A stretch of DNA of 64,000 bases, from the NCBI RefSeq assembly GCF_014493765.1, contig NZ_JACTVJ010000001.1, positions 310,001-374,000 of the forward strand, read 5' to 3'. Shown in pieces: positions 26,282-34,004 of this stretch (the first letter of the stretch is position 1; each line of letters begins with the position of its first letter). The notes below the pieces were generated by a model. That model made no database searches. It had not been told where the DNA came from and saw only the letters and a list, made by a program, of their open reading frames with translations. Both the position numbers and the translations under genes were made by a program. This DNA comes from Streptomyces polyasparticus (GTDB lineage: Bacteria; Actinomycetota; Actinomycetes; Streptomycetales; Streptomycetaceae).

Positions 26282-26353
26282 CTTTCGCTAGTGGTCGCTA
26301 CAGAAAGAAAGCTAGCCCACGCCGCCGCTGAATTTCTAGTGCCCGCTATAGAA
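26282..26353. promoter_or_regulatory. Two operator-like repeats between SDR and TetR genes
   Basis: CTAGTGGTCGCTACAGAA (26288-26305) is repeated as CTAGTGCCCGCTATAGAA (26336-26353), 48 bp apart. Each sits in a dyad (CTTTC...GAAAG at 26282-26307; TTCTA...TAGAA at 26334-26353). This suits binding of the TetR-type product of the divergent gene at both promoters. Confidence 0.65.
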
Positions 26354-26361
26354 TTCACTCC

Positions 26362-27060
26362 ATGGTGGAGAAGCACCCCGACAGGCACCCTGACGAGCAG
26401 CCCGACAAGCAGCCCGAGCCGCACCCCGAGCCGCGGACCAAGCCCCGCGGCCGCCCCCGTTCCTTCGACCGGGCCACCGCGCTCGAGAAGGCGCTGCAGA
26501 TCTTCTGGGAGCGGGGCTACGAGGCGACCTCGGTCTCCGACCTCACGCGCGCCATGGGAATCGGGCCGCCCAGCATGTACGCGGCGTTCGGCGACAAGCG
26601 GTCGCTCTTCGCCGAGGTCCTGGTCGAGTACGGGCGTACGCACGGAGCCGTGCCCGGCCGCGCGCTCGAAGCGGAGCCCACCGCCCGCGCCGGGATCGAG
26701 CGGATGCTGCGCGAGGTGGCGACCGCGTTCACGGAGCCGGGCCATCCGCACGGCTGTCTGGTGATCCACGCGGCCACCAACTGCACGACCCCCGAGGTCG
26801 AGGAGACCCTGCGGGCCCAGCGCAATGCCAATGTGGCCGACTTCGAGCGCCGTATCCGGGACGACATCGCCGCCGGCGAGCTGCCGCCCGACGCCGACGC
26901 CAGGGTGCTCGCCCTGCATGTCGCCGCCGTCTTCCAGGGCATGTCCCAGCAGGCCAGGGACGGCGCGAGCGCCGAGGACCTGGAGCAGGTCGCCCGCCTC
27001 GCCATGCGCGCCTGGCCGCCCGCGCCCGTCGGCATCCGTACCGAATCCGTGGCGGGGTGA
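26362..27060 (+). CDS. TetR family transcriptional regulator
   Basis: The 232-residue protein has a TetR helix-turn-helix at about residues 38-80 (ALQIFWERGYEATSVSDLTR, then GPPSMYAAFGDKRSLF). A C-terminal ligand domain of the AcrR/YcdC-like type contains GCLVIHAATNC. The N-terminal 28 residues are a His/Pro-rich tail with DEQPDKQPEPHPEP repeats. The ATG is close to the second operator, so the gene is probably autoregulated together with the SDR gene. Confidence 0.92.
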   Translation: MVEKHPDRHPDEQPDKQPEPHPEPRTKPRGRPRSFDRATALEKALQIFWERGYEATSVSDLTRAMGIGPPSMYAAFGDKRSLFAEVLVEYGRTHGAVPGRALEAEPTARAGIERMLREVATAFTEPGHPHGCLVIHAATNCTTPEVEETLRAQRNANVADFERRIRDDIAAGELPPDADARVLALHVAAVFQGMSQQARDGASAEDLEQVARLAMRAWPPAPVGIRTESVAG

Positions 27061-27432
27061 ACTTTTTCCCGCAGCGGGACGTTGGAGAAAGAGACGAGAA
27101 CAAACATCTGCCGACGCATGGACATCGGATAATGGTCTAGTCCACAATGCGGGTGGGGCCCAGGCCCCGGACGCCGGGGCCCAAGCCCCGCACAATCAAA
27201 GAACTTCCGCTCTTCCCGCACAGAAGAGCGGAGTGGGGTGCAGCGCTCTCTGCCCTGACTGCGCACGCACCCCCACTCGGTCCGAGGGTCCGCACACCCA
27301 CCGGCCGATGCAACTCCGGGCTGCGGTGCCGGGCGGGTTGAGGGTCCCTCCCAGGCGCCGCGGCCCGCGGGTGTTTCCGGGCCCTGTTCACCAGGCGTAC
27401 GGCTGCGCGAACCGCCAGGTACGCTCGCACAC
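27061..27432. other. Leader/intergenic region of the PdtaS-type kinase gene
   Basis: This 372-base stretch has no gene. It contains a DasR-like site at 27131-27146 and an 8-bp hairpin (CCGCTCTT/AAGAGCGG, 27207-27231). There are also several GC-rich dyads around 27155-27190. Confidence 0.5.
27131..27146 (+). promoter_or_regulatory. DasR-like operator (dre) upstream of the sensor kinase gene
   Basis: AATGGTCTAGTCCACA matches the dre consensus ACTGGTCTAGACCACT at 13 of 16 positions with the TGGTCTAG core intact. That is a better match than the nagB site. It lies 287 bases upstream of the next start codon, so it may act on an upstream promoter with a long leader. Confidence 0.65.
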
Positions 27433-28908
27433 GTGCCCTCCATGAACGATCTCGTACGCCAGCACACCGCCCTCGGGGACACCGACCTCGAGTGGCTGCA
27501 TCTGCTGGTCTCGGAGTGGCAGCTGCTCTCCGACCTCTCCTTCGCCGACCTGGTGCTCTGGGTGCCCACGCTCGACGGCACGCGCTATGTGTCGGTGGCC
27601 CAGATGCGGCCCAACACCGGCCCCACCTCGTACCAGGACGACATGGTCGGCCACCTCGTCCCGCGCGGCCGCCGGCCTCTGCTCGACGCCGCGCTCGACG
27701 AGGGCCGGATCGTGCGCGAGGGCGATCCGGAATGGCGCGAGGAGGTTCCGGTTCGCGTCGAGTCCATTCCCGTACGACGGGAGGGCCGCGTCCTCGGTGT
27801 CATCGCGCGCAACACCAACCTGCTCACGGTGCGCACCCCGAGCCGCCTGGAGCTGACCTACCTCCAGAGCGCCTCGGATCTCGCGCAGATGATCGCGGCG
27901 GGCTCGTTCCCCTTCCCCGGCCAGCAGGTCGACATGGACGCGTCGCCGCGTGTCGGTGACGGGCTGATCAGGCTGGACGCGGAGGGCATCGTCCAGTACG
28001 GCTCGCCCAACGCGCTCTCCGCGTACCACCGTCTCGGCCTCTCCTCCGACCTCGTCGGACAGCACCTCGGAAAGGCCACCGCCGAACTCGCCCCGTCCCG
28101 CGGCCCCGTGGACGAGGCCCTGGTCAAACTGGCCAGCGGCTGGGCCCCGCGCGAGACCGAGGTGGAGGGCAACGACTGTGTGATCCAGCTGCGCGCCATT
28201 CCGCTCAAGCCCAAGGGGACGCGGATCGGTTCGCTCGTCCTGCTGCGCGACGTCACCGAACTGCGTCGCCGCGAACGTGAGTTGATCACCAAGGACGCCA
28301 CCATCCGGGAGATCCACCACCGGGTGAAGAACAACCTCCAGACCGTGGCCGCCCTGTTGCGCCTTCAGGCCCGCCGGATCGACTCGCAGAGCGGCCGTGA
28401 GGCGCTCGAAGAGGCCGTACGGCGCGTCGGCTCCATTGCGATCGTCCACGAGACGCTCTCCCAGAACCTGGACGAGCGCGTGGAGTTCGACGAGATCGCC
28501 GACCGTGTGCTCGCGATGGTCGCCGAGATCTCCCCGGGCAAGGTCACCGGCCGGCGCACCGGCCGCTTCGGCATCCTGGATGCGGAGGTCGCCACTCCGC
28601 TCTCCATGGTCCTCACCGAAATCCTGCAGAACGCCCTGGAGCACGGCTTCCGCGAGGGCGACCACGGCACGGTCGAGGTCTCCGCGGTCCGCGGCGGCTC
28701 CAGCAAGGACGCCCGCCTCCTCATCACCGTCCAGGACGACGGCGTCGGACTGCCCGAGGGCTTCGACCCGAAGCGCGCCGGCAACCTCGGTCTGCAGATC
28801 GTCCGCACCCTGGTCGAGGGCGAGTTGGGCGGCACCTTCGACATGAAGGCCGCGCCCGAACGCGGCACCCAGGTGCTGCTCGACATCCCGGTACGGCCGC
28901 AGAAGTAG
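27433..28908 (+). CDS. PdtaS-type sensor histidine kinase
   Basis: The 491-residue cytoplasmic kinase lacks membrane segments. A GAF-like domain covers about residues 1-150 and a PAS domain about 165-280. A HisKA_2 dimerisation domain follows with the phospho-acceptor in IHHRVKNNLQT (near residue 297). The HATPase_c domain has LTEILQNALEHGF (N-box) and VQDDGVGLPEGF (G1). This layout is that of actinobacterial PdtaS, whose partner PdtaR has an RNA-binding ANTAR domain and is encoded elsewhere. GTG 27433 gives the conserved N-terminus. A strong terminator follows directly. Confidence 0.92.
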   Translation: MPSMNDLVRQHTALGDTDLEWLHLLVSEWQLLSDLSFADLVLWVPTLDGTRYVSVAQMRPNTGPTSYQDDMVGHLVPRGRRPLLDAALDEGRIVREGDPEWREEVPVRVESIPVRREGRVLGVIARNTNLLTVRTPSRLELTYLQSASDLAQMIAAGSFPFPGQQVDMDASPRVGDGLIRLDAEGIVQYGSPNALSAYHRLGLSSDLVGQHLGKATAELAPSRGPVDEALVKLASGWAPRETEVEGNDCVIQLRAIPLKPKGTRIGSLVLLRDVTELRRRERELITKDATIREIHHRVKNNLQTVAALLRLQARRIDSQSGREALEEAVRRVGSIAIVHETLSQNLDERVEFDEIADRVLAMVAEISPGKVTGRRTGRFGILDAEVATPLSMVLTEILQNALEHGFREGDHGTVEVSAVRGGSSKDARLLITVQDDGVGLPEGFDPKRAGNLGLQIVRTLVEGELGGTFDMKAAPERGTQVLLDIPVRPQK

Positions 28909-28911
28909 TTC

Positions 28912-28954
28912 CCGTACGGGGGAGGCAAAGCCAGAAGCAGCCGCCCCCGTACGG
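28912..28954. terminator. Terminator after the sensor kinase gene
   Basis: Eleven-bp arms CCGTACGGGGG (28912-28922) and complement (28944-28954) begin three bases past the TAG stop. Confidence 0.75.
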
Positions 28955-29020
28955 CACTTGGGCAGCGGGCGGGAATTCCGCGGCAGGTGCACAGCAGCCC
29001 GCTGTACGGGAACAGCAGAA

Positions 29021-29046
29021 AGCCCCGGACCTGTTGGTCCGGGGCT
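29021..29046 (-). terminator. Terminator after wblE
   Basis: Eleven-bp perfect arms (AGCCCCGGACC at 29021-29031, complement 29036-29046) enclose loop TGTT. On the minus strand the stem is followed by TTCTGCTGTT, fitting termination of wblE. Confidence 0.85.
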
Positions 29047-29158
29047 CAAAGCTTCAAACGGCTCTGCGCGTTGAGGGTACTGCGCGCTGCGGCTCGGGGG
29101 CGGGAGATGCGTACTCGCTGTACGCGCCGCCGGGCTCAGGTCCGCTCGGGGTGGAGCG

Positions 29159-29416
29159 TCAGGCGGAGGCCTGACGGGCTCGGTTGCGGGCGGCGCGGCG
29201 CTTCATTGCGCGACGCTCGTCCTCGCTGAGGCCACCCCAGACGCCGGAGTCCTGGCCGGACTCGAGCGCCCACTGCAGGCACTGCTCCACGACGGGGCAG
29301 CGACGGCAGACGGCCTTGGCTTCCTCGATCTGCAGCAGCGCAGGACCGGTGTTGCCGATGGGGAAGAAGAGCTCAGGGTCTTCCTCGCGGCAAACGGCGT
29401 TGTGACGCCAGTCCAT
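29159..29416 (-). CDS. wblE: WhiB-like iron-sulfur protein WblE
   Basis: The 85-residue protein has the four WhiB cysteines (Cys9, Cys37, Cys40, Cys46, spaced C-x27-C-x2-C-x5-C) that hold a 4Fe-4S cluster. The GVWGG turn follows at 57-61, and then a basic C-terminus (RRAMKRRAARNRARQ) for DNA contact. Wbl proteins bind region 4 of the principal sigma factor and act as redox- or NO-sensitive regulators. The name rests on similarity and on the S. coelicolor gene order. The 316-base upstream region carries a palindrome at 29461-29474 and an oligo-T stretch near 29633-29641. Confidence 0.92.
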   Translation of the reverse strand: MDWRHNAVCREEDPELFFPIGNTGPALLQIEEAKAVCRRCPVVEQCLQWALESGQDSGVWGGLSEDERRAMKRRAARNRARQASA

Positions 29417-29460
29417 GGCTGCTCCATCTCCTAGGTATTGCTGGCAGGTTGCTTGTGAAT

Positions 29461-29474
29461 GTGAACGCTTTCAC
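29461..29474. promoter_or_regulatory. GTGAACGCTTTCAC palindrome upstream of wblE
   Basis: A near-perfect dyad with a central CG (GTGAA CGCT TTCAC) lies 45 bases before the wblE ATG. The shape resembles LacI-family operators (AAxCGxTT core). The binding protein is unknown. The rest of the 29417-29732 gap holds no gene that I can support. Confidence 0.4.
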
Positions 29475-29732
29475 GAATCCCTCCGCAAGTGAAGGGCCGA
29501 TACCAGTTTCCTGGTGTAGGTCCTGTGAGAGAGGAGGGGTTCTGGCTCTCTGTGGGGCTGGTGTTGCGAGCCGCGTCGAGCGCCAAGAAGAGATTCGCAA
29601 ACCTCGACGACGGATACAACCCCTTCCGGAAAGTTTTTTTTGATTCCTCGGTGTCGGCTAGCTCACAGCCGTACTTCCATGGGGTGGACCCTGGTCTAAA
29701 CGTTCGAGTGAAAGGACTTTGGGCCCTTCCAC

Positions 29733-30701
29733 TCACACAATCACACGCAGTGCACGACGTACGCCTGTGAAGGTAACGCTCGTGCGGAGGCCCAAGTGGT
29801 CACCGTCCATCTGGAACGGGAGCGGGGCCTTTGATTGCAAGGTGAAGTCCGTCAGGTCGTGCAGGAGCGAGGCGTGCTTGCCCTTGGGACCGCGCTCGGG
29901 TGTCGAGGTGAGCAGCTGGGTGGCGTAGCGGGCCATCGCGGGGGTCGACAGCTTGCTCAGACCGAGCACGTCGAGACCGGTGTCGAAGGAGGCCTGCGGG
30001 GACGCGTACACCGGACGATTGCCCAGGTAGGTCCAGGGGGAGGTGTTGCAGACTATCGACAGGACAAGATCGCTTACGGGGTCCTCACCGGGGCGGCTGA
30101 GCGTGATCGTGCCGTGCCGGCGGTTGGGTTCGTCGAGGAACTGGCGGACCATCTGCCGTACGTAAAGCGCATGGGTCGAGCGCTTGCCGCGTTCCCGTTG
30201 CTGTTCGACTCGTCCGATGACGCTGGCGTCGAATCCGAGGCCCGCGCAGAACGTGAACCAGCGCGCCGGCACCCCTTCGTCCTCGGTGCCCTCCGTACCG
30301 GAGGCGAGGCCGAGGCCGACAGTGCGCTGACTTCCCGTACGCAGAGCGTCCAGGAGGGCGCCGGTGGCCTCGACCGGATCGTTCGGGAGGCCTAGGGCGC
30401 GGGCGAAGACGTTGGTCGAGCCGCCGGGGACGACCGCGAGTCCGGGAAGAGACTCCGGACGGGGGCCGTTGTGGAGCAGTCCGTTGACGACTTCGTTGAC
30501 GGTGCCGTCGCCGCCGAGGGCGACGACCAGCTCGATGTCCTTGCTCTGCGCCGCCTGGCGTCCGAGGTCGCGGGCGTGGCCGCGGTACTCGGTCGTCACG
30601 GCCTCGAGCTTCATCTCGCTGGCGAGGGCGTGGATCAGTACGTCACGGGTGCGGGCACTGGTGGTGGTTGCCGCTGGATTGACCACGAGGAGTGCACGCA
30701 T
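29733..30701 (-). CDS. Diacylglycerol/lipid kinase family protein
   Basis: The 322-residue protein has the NAD/lipid-kinase fold: LLVVNPAA at the N-terminus, the catalytic ALGGDGTVNEVVNG (about residues 60-73), and VPGGSTNVFARALGLP. YegS/DgkB-like enzymes phosphorylate diacylglycerol or related lipids at the membrane. The ATG at 30701 starts directly at the first strand. It follows no operon partner on its strand; the wblE gene lies 316 bases downstream. The DGKc C-terminal part includes CAGLGFDASVI and PVYASPQASFDTGLDV. Confidence 0.92.
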   Translation of the reverse strand: MRALLVVNPAATTTSARTRDVLIHALASEMKLEAVTTEYRGHARDLGRQAAQSKDIELVVALGGDGTVNEVVNGLLHNGPRPESLPGLAVVPGGSTNVFARALGLPNDPVEATGALLDALRTGSQRTVGLGLASGTEGTEDEGVPARWFTFCAGLGFDASVIGRVEQQRERGKRSTHALYVRQMVRQFLDEPNRRHGTITLSRPGEDPVSDLVLSIVCNTSPWTYLGNRPVYASPQASFDTGLDVLGLSKLSTPAMARYATQLLTSTPERGPKGKHASLLHDLTDFTLQSKAPLPFQMDGDHLGLRTSVTFTGVRRALRVIV

Positions 30702-30849
30702 GCGAGGAAGGGTACCTAGCGCTCTTGATCTCGCCCATACCTAGGTCCCCTCTGAGGGGTGGGGGAGAGATTCCCGACACGTGGGGGAGGGGTGGGCGGC
30801 GTGGGATGGGGGATGCCTGGTGCCGGCGGAGAGCCGAGATGTCTCTGGC

Positions 30850-31030
30850 TCCTGGCTCCTGGCTCCTGGCACGTGGCGGAGATGTGCCCTGTCCCCGGTG
30901 GGTGGTCGGAGATGTGCCCTGGCCCCGGTGGGTGGCGGAGAGTCCCCTGGCCTCGGTGGGGGGCGGAGACGGCACGTGGTCCCCGGTACGTGGCGGAGAC
31001 GGCACATGGTCCCTGGTACGTGGCGGACAG
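30850..31030. repeat. Imperfect tandem repeats around GTGGCGGAGA
   Basis: Units of about 30-36 bases with the shared core GGTGGCGGAGA-TGTGCCCTGG occur five to six times in a gene-free interval (30702-31064). They are preceded by triplicated CTCCTGG. Long open frames here are low complexity and lack starts with ribosome-binding sites. Confidence 0.7.
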
Positions 31031-31064
31031 ATGCCCGCACGCCCTGGGGGTGCCGGCGGCGCTG

Positions 31065-31493
31065 TCAGCTTTCGCGCGGGCCGATGCCGAGGGCCTGGGT
31101 GGTGGCCGGGTTGAGGAGCAGGACCAGGGTCGTGACCGAGACGACCGCGAGGGCGATGCCCGCGGGGATGGCGATGCTGTCGGCCTGCAGCAGCTGCCAG
31201 GCGACGGGGAGCGCGAGGATCTGCGTGATGATCGCGGGGCCGCGGCTCCAGCTGCGCAGCTTGAGCAGGCCGCGGGCGGCGAGCAGGGGGATCGCGGCGA
31301 GAACGATCATGGTGATGCCGCCGGTCTCGGCCTGGGTGGCGTTCTCGGTGTTGCCGGCCAGGCCGTCGGCCAGCATCCAGATGCCGATCGCGATCAGGGC
31401 GAGGCCTTCGAGGGCGGCGAGGGCCGCGGCTGCGGTCAGGCGCGGGGGGCGGGGGGTTGCCGTCGGGCCGGCGGCGGTCTGGTCACTGCTCAC
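31065..31493 (-). CDS. Small four-helix integral membrane protein
   Basis: The 142-residue product has a polar, Pro/Thr-rich N-terminus of about 18 residues, then four hydrophobic helices (from AALAALEGLALIAIGIWML, TMIVLAAIPLLAARG, AIITQILALPVAWQLL and IALAVVSVTTLVLLL). GTG 31493 with an upstream AAGG is the likely start, because the long upstream frame runs through repeats. No catalytic motif is visible and the function is unknown. It stands alone between the lipid kinase and the sigH operon. Confidence 0.75.
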   Translation of the reverse strand: MSSDQTAAGPTATPRPPRLTAAAALAALEGLALIAIGIWMLADGLAGNTENATQAETGGITMIVLAAIPLLAARGLLKLRSWSRGPAIITQILALPVAWQLLQADSIAIPAGIALAVVSVTTLVLLLNPATTQALGIGPRES

Positions 31494-32177
31494 CCTTGCA
31501 GGGTAGCGGGGTGGGCTGCGCCGCTTTCGGGGGTGGTGGGTTCGCGGGGTGGGTGGGCTGCGGTGGGTGGTGGGGTGCGGGTGGGGCTGCGGTGCGTTCG
31601 TGGGGTGCGGGTGGGGCTGCGGTGCGTTCGTGGGGTGCGGGTGGGTGGCGCCTGCGGCGGGCGGTTTTCCCCTACCCGCCCCTTCCCGAAACCGGGGCTC
31701 CGCCCCGGACCCCGGCGTACGGGCGCCTGGGGTGGGTGGGGCCTGCTTGGGGCTGCGGCCCGGACCCCCGTTGACGGAGTCCTCAGAGTGGGTGTGCCCG
31801 CGGAGGCTTCGCCCCCTGCACCCCCTTGGGGCTTCGCCCCTTGCCCCCGCTGGGGCTTCGCCCGGACCCCGGCGTACGGGCGCCTGGGGTGGGCCCCCTT
31901 GGGGCTCCGCCCCGGACCCCGGCGCATGAGCGCCTGGGGTGGGTGGGGCCTGCTTGGGGCTTCGCCCCCAGACCCCGCCGTCGACGACGACGGCGGGACC
32001 GGAAGTGACCCACCGGAGGTGACCGACCGACCGGGACCGACCAGACGCAACCGCCCGGCAGTGACAACCCGCACGCGACTGCCCGGACGCGACTGCCCGG
32101 ACGCGACGGACCGGACGCAACCGCCCGGACGGAACCGACGGGCAGTGACCACCCGCACGCGGCCGCCCAGACGAGGC
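31494..32177. repeat. Repeat-rich gene-free spacer downstream of sigH
   Basis: The spacer contains a 30-bp tandem repeat (TGGGGTGCGGGTGGGGCTGC... at 31571, 31601 and partly 31631). Dispersed copies of GGGGCTCCGCCCCGGACCCC with a GGCGTACGGGCGCCTGGGG tail occur near 31690, 31845, 31900 and 31945, and a short repeat around CCCGGACGCGACTG lies near 32080-32110. The long frames seen here on both strands are Arg/Pro/Gly-rich artefacts. Several of the GGGGCT...AGCCCC pairs could fold into terminator hairpins for sigH. Confidence 0.8.
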
Positions 32178-33218
32178 CTACTCCTCCACCAGCAACCGCT
32201 CCCGCAGCTGCGCCAGCGTGCGGGCCAGCAAGCGGGAGACGTGCATTTGGGAGATGCCGACCTCCTGGGCGATCTGGGACTGGGTCATGTTGCCGAAGAA
32301 GCGGAGGAGGAGGATGCGCTTCTCGCGGGGCGGGAGGTCCTCCAGGAGCGGCTTCAGGGACTCGCGGTACTCGACGCCCTCCAGGGCCTCGTCCTCCGCG
32401 CCCAGCGTGTCCGCGACCGCGGGGGACTCGTCGTCCGTGTCGGGGACGTCCAGGGAGAGGGTGGAGTACGCGTTGGCCGACTCCAGGCCCTCCAGGACCT
32501 CTTCCTCCGAGATGCCGAGCCGCTCGGCCAGCTCGTGGACCGTGGGGGAGCGGCCGTGCTGCTGGGAGAGCTCGGCCGTCGCCGTCGTCAGCGCCAGGCG
32601 CAGTTCCTGCAGGCGGCGCGGTACGCGGACCGCCCAGCCCTTGTCGCGGAAGTGGCGCTTGATCTCGCCCACGACCGTCGGGGTCGCATACGTCGAGAAC
32701 TCCACGCCCCGCTCCGGGTCGAAGCGGTCCACCGACTTGATCAGGCCGATCGTCGCGACCTGCGTGAGGTCGTCCAGGGGCTCGCCGCGATTGCGGAAGC
32801 GGCGCGCCAGGTGCTCGACCAGCGGGAGGTGCATCCGGACGAGACGGTTGCGCAGCTCCGCGTACTCCGGGCTGTCGGAGGGCAGCTTGCGCAGCTCCAC
32901 GAACAGAGCCTTCGCACCGCTGCGGTCCTGCGGATCGTGCTGATGCCCACTCATGTGTCCCGCCCTCCCCCGGCTGCCGCCGGGAGGTGTCCCCGGCCCG
33001 CGCCCGGCCTGGCCGAAGAGCGCGCCGCGCTCGCCCCTGTCGCCCACCTGCTGCTCCGCGCCCGGAGCGTCCTCCGTGTCCGGATGCGGCCGGGCCTGCT
33101 GTTCGGGAATGCCCGGGAGCTCGTCGGCGCCCCGGATCCCGGCAGGGCCGGTCCGCCCGGCGTCGGTCGTGCCGCCTTCGGCGGGCAGACCCCATGCGCC
33201 ACGCTCATCGCCTCGCAC
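32178..33218 (-). CDS. sigH: Stress sigma factor of the SigB/SigF family, SigH
   Basis: Sigma region 2 is seen in HLPLVEHLARRFRNRG and GLIKSVDRFDPERGVEFSTY, region 3 in SPTVHELAERLGISEEE, and region 4 in LLRFFGNMTQSQIAQEVGIS. The core product starts at ATG 32954 (258 residues). The frame stays open to GTG 33218, which gives 346 residues and lies 17 bases after the anti-sigma gene's stop. S. coelicolor SigH is known in N-terminally extended forms, so the longer start is annotated with the shorter as an alternative product. SigH directs osmotic and oxidative stress and developmental genes. It is second in the operon with its antagonist. Confidence 0.9.
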   Translation of the reverse strand: MRGDERGAWGLPAEGGTTDAGRTGPAGIRGADELPGIPEQQARPHPDTEDAPGAEQQVGDRGERGALFGQAGRGPGTPPGGSRGRAGHMSGHQHDPQDRSGAKALFVELRKLPSDSPEYAELRNRLVRMHLPLVEHLARRFRNRGEPLDDLTQVATIGLIKSVDRFDPERGVEFSTYATPTVVGEIKRHFRDKGWAVRVPRRLQELRLALTTATAELSQQHGRSPTVHELAERLGISEEEVLEGLESANAYSTLSLDVPDTDDESPAVADTLGAEDEALEGVEYRESLKPLLEDLPPREKRILLLRFFGNMTQSQIAQEVGISQMHVSRLLARTLAQLRERLLVEE

Positions 33219-33235
33219 CGGCCCGTCCCCGTTCC

Positions 33236-33649
33236 TCACGCCGGCCCGGGTCCCGCGCCGCGCTGTTTGTACAGGCTGATCGAGACGTTCTTGTCGTCGT
33301 CCACCGTGGATTCGACCTTGCCCGCGAGCGCGGAGAGCACCGTCCAGGCGAAGGTGTCCCGCGCGGGGGCCCGTCCGTCCGTGGTGGGCGCCGAGACCGT
33401 GACCTCGAGGGAGTCGTCGACAAGGCGGAAGACGCAGCTGAGGACCGAGCCGGGCACGGCCTGCTGGAGCAGGATCGCGCAGGCTTCGTCGACCGCGATC
33501 CGCAAGTCCTCGATCTCGTCGAGGGTGAAGTCCAATCGGGCCGCGAGTCCTGCTGTGGCGGTGCGCAGCACGGACAGGTAGGCACCGGCAGCCGGAAGCC
33601 GGACTTCGACGAAGTCCTGGGCCGCGGGCTCGCCTGCGATCTGGGACAC
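33236..33649 (-). CDS. prsH: RsbW-like anti-sigma factor (PrsH/UshX type)
   Basis: The 137-residue HATPase-type protein is expected to bind and silence SigH. The alpha helix that normally carries the N-box reads IAVDEACAILLQQA, keeping the Glu but lacking the usual Asn. A Gly-rich G-box is also not obvious, so nucleotide binding or kinase activity may be weak. The name rests on its position before sigH, as in S. coelicolor. GTG 33649 has GGAGGTGAGG immediately upstream. The frame extends further 5' but without a site. A sigma-B-type promoter lies about 300 bases upstream. Confidence 0.85.
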   Translation of the reverse strand: MSQIAGEPAAQDFVEVRLPAAGAYLSVLRTATAGLAARLDFTLDEIEDLRIAVDEACAILLQQAVPGSVLSCVFRLVDDSLEVTVSAPTTDGRAPARDTFAWTVLSALAGKVESTVDDDKNVSISLYKQRGAGPGPA

Positions 33650-33942
33650 CCTCACCTCCAAGGTGGTCGAACATGTCGGGCCGAGGGTGCAGGCGCCTTC
33701 GGTCTTCCTTGGCGGCCTGCGCCTTCGGGCTCTCGGCCCGCCGGCGGGCGGCGGGCCATACGCAGCGTCGCACGAGTAACGCGCCGCAAGGTCCAGCGGT
33801 GACGCTATCGCGCTCCGAGGCTCCCTGTCCCGGGGGCCCATAGCCTTGGGGGCCCGTTGGTGTCACTCATAGTAAGCCTATGCGTACGGACAGTGGCTAG
33901 GGGTCTGCGGGCCCAATTGCCAACAGAGTGCGCCGGGTTGAC

Positions 33943-33968
33943 GTACCCACGCCTTGCGCCGTCGAACC
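33943..33968 (-). promoter_or_regulatory. Sigma-B/SigH-type promoter upstream of prsH-sigH
   Basis: On the minus strand GGTT, 16 bases, then GGGTAC fits the general-stress consensus GNNT-N14-16-GGGTAY. It points toward prsH and sigH and would give a leader of about 285 bases, suggesting SigH autoregulation. The remainder of the 33650-34004 gap contains no gene. Confidence 0.6.
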
Positions 33969-34004
33969 CCTGGGCTCGCGCCCCCGCGTACGCCCGCGGC
34001 CGGC

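Noticed and set aside
29690-29705. Possible DasR site CTGGTCTAAAC upstream of wblE
   Set aside because: Only one half of the palindrome matches (about 9 of 16 positions). The other half is unrelated.
30690-30715. SigB-type promoter match GAGT-N16-GGGTAC on the plus strand
   Set aside because: It fits the loose consensus, but no plus-strand gene lies downstream before the repeat region and the minus-strand membrane gene.
30759-33581. Open frame of about 940 codons on the plus strand across the sigH region
   Set aside because: It runs through repeats and antisense to sigH and prsH, and the product is a low-complexity Gly/Arg/Ala sequence.
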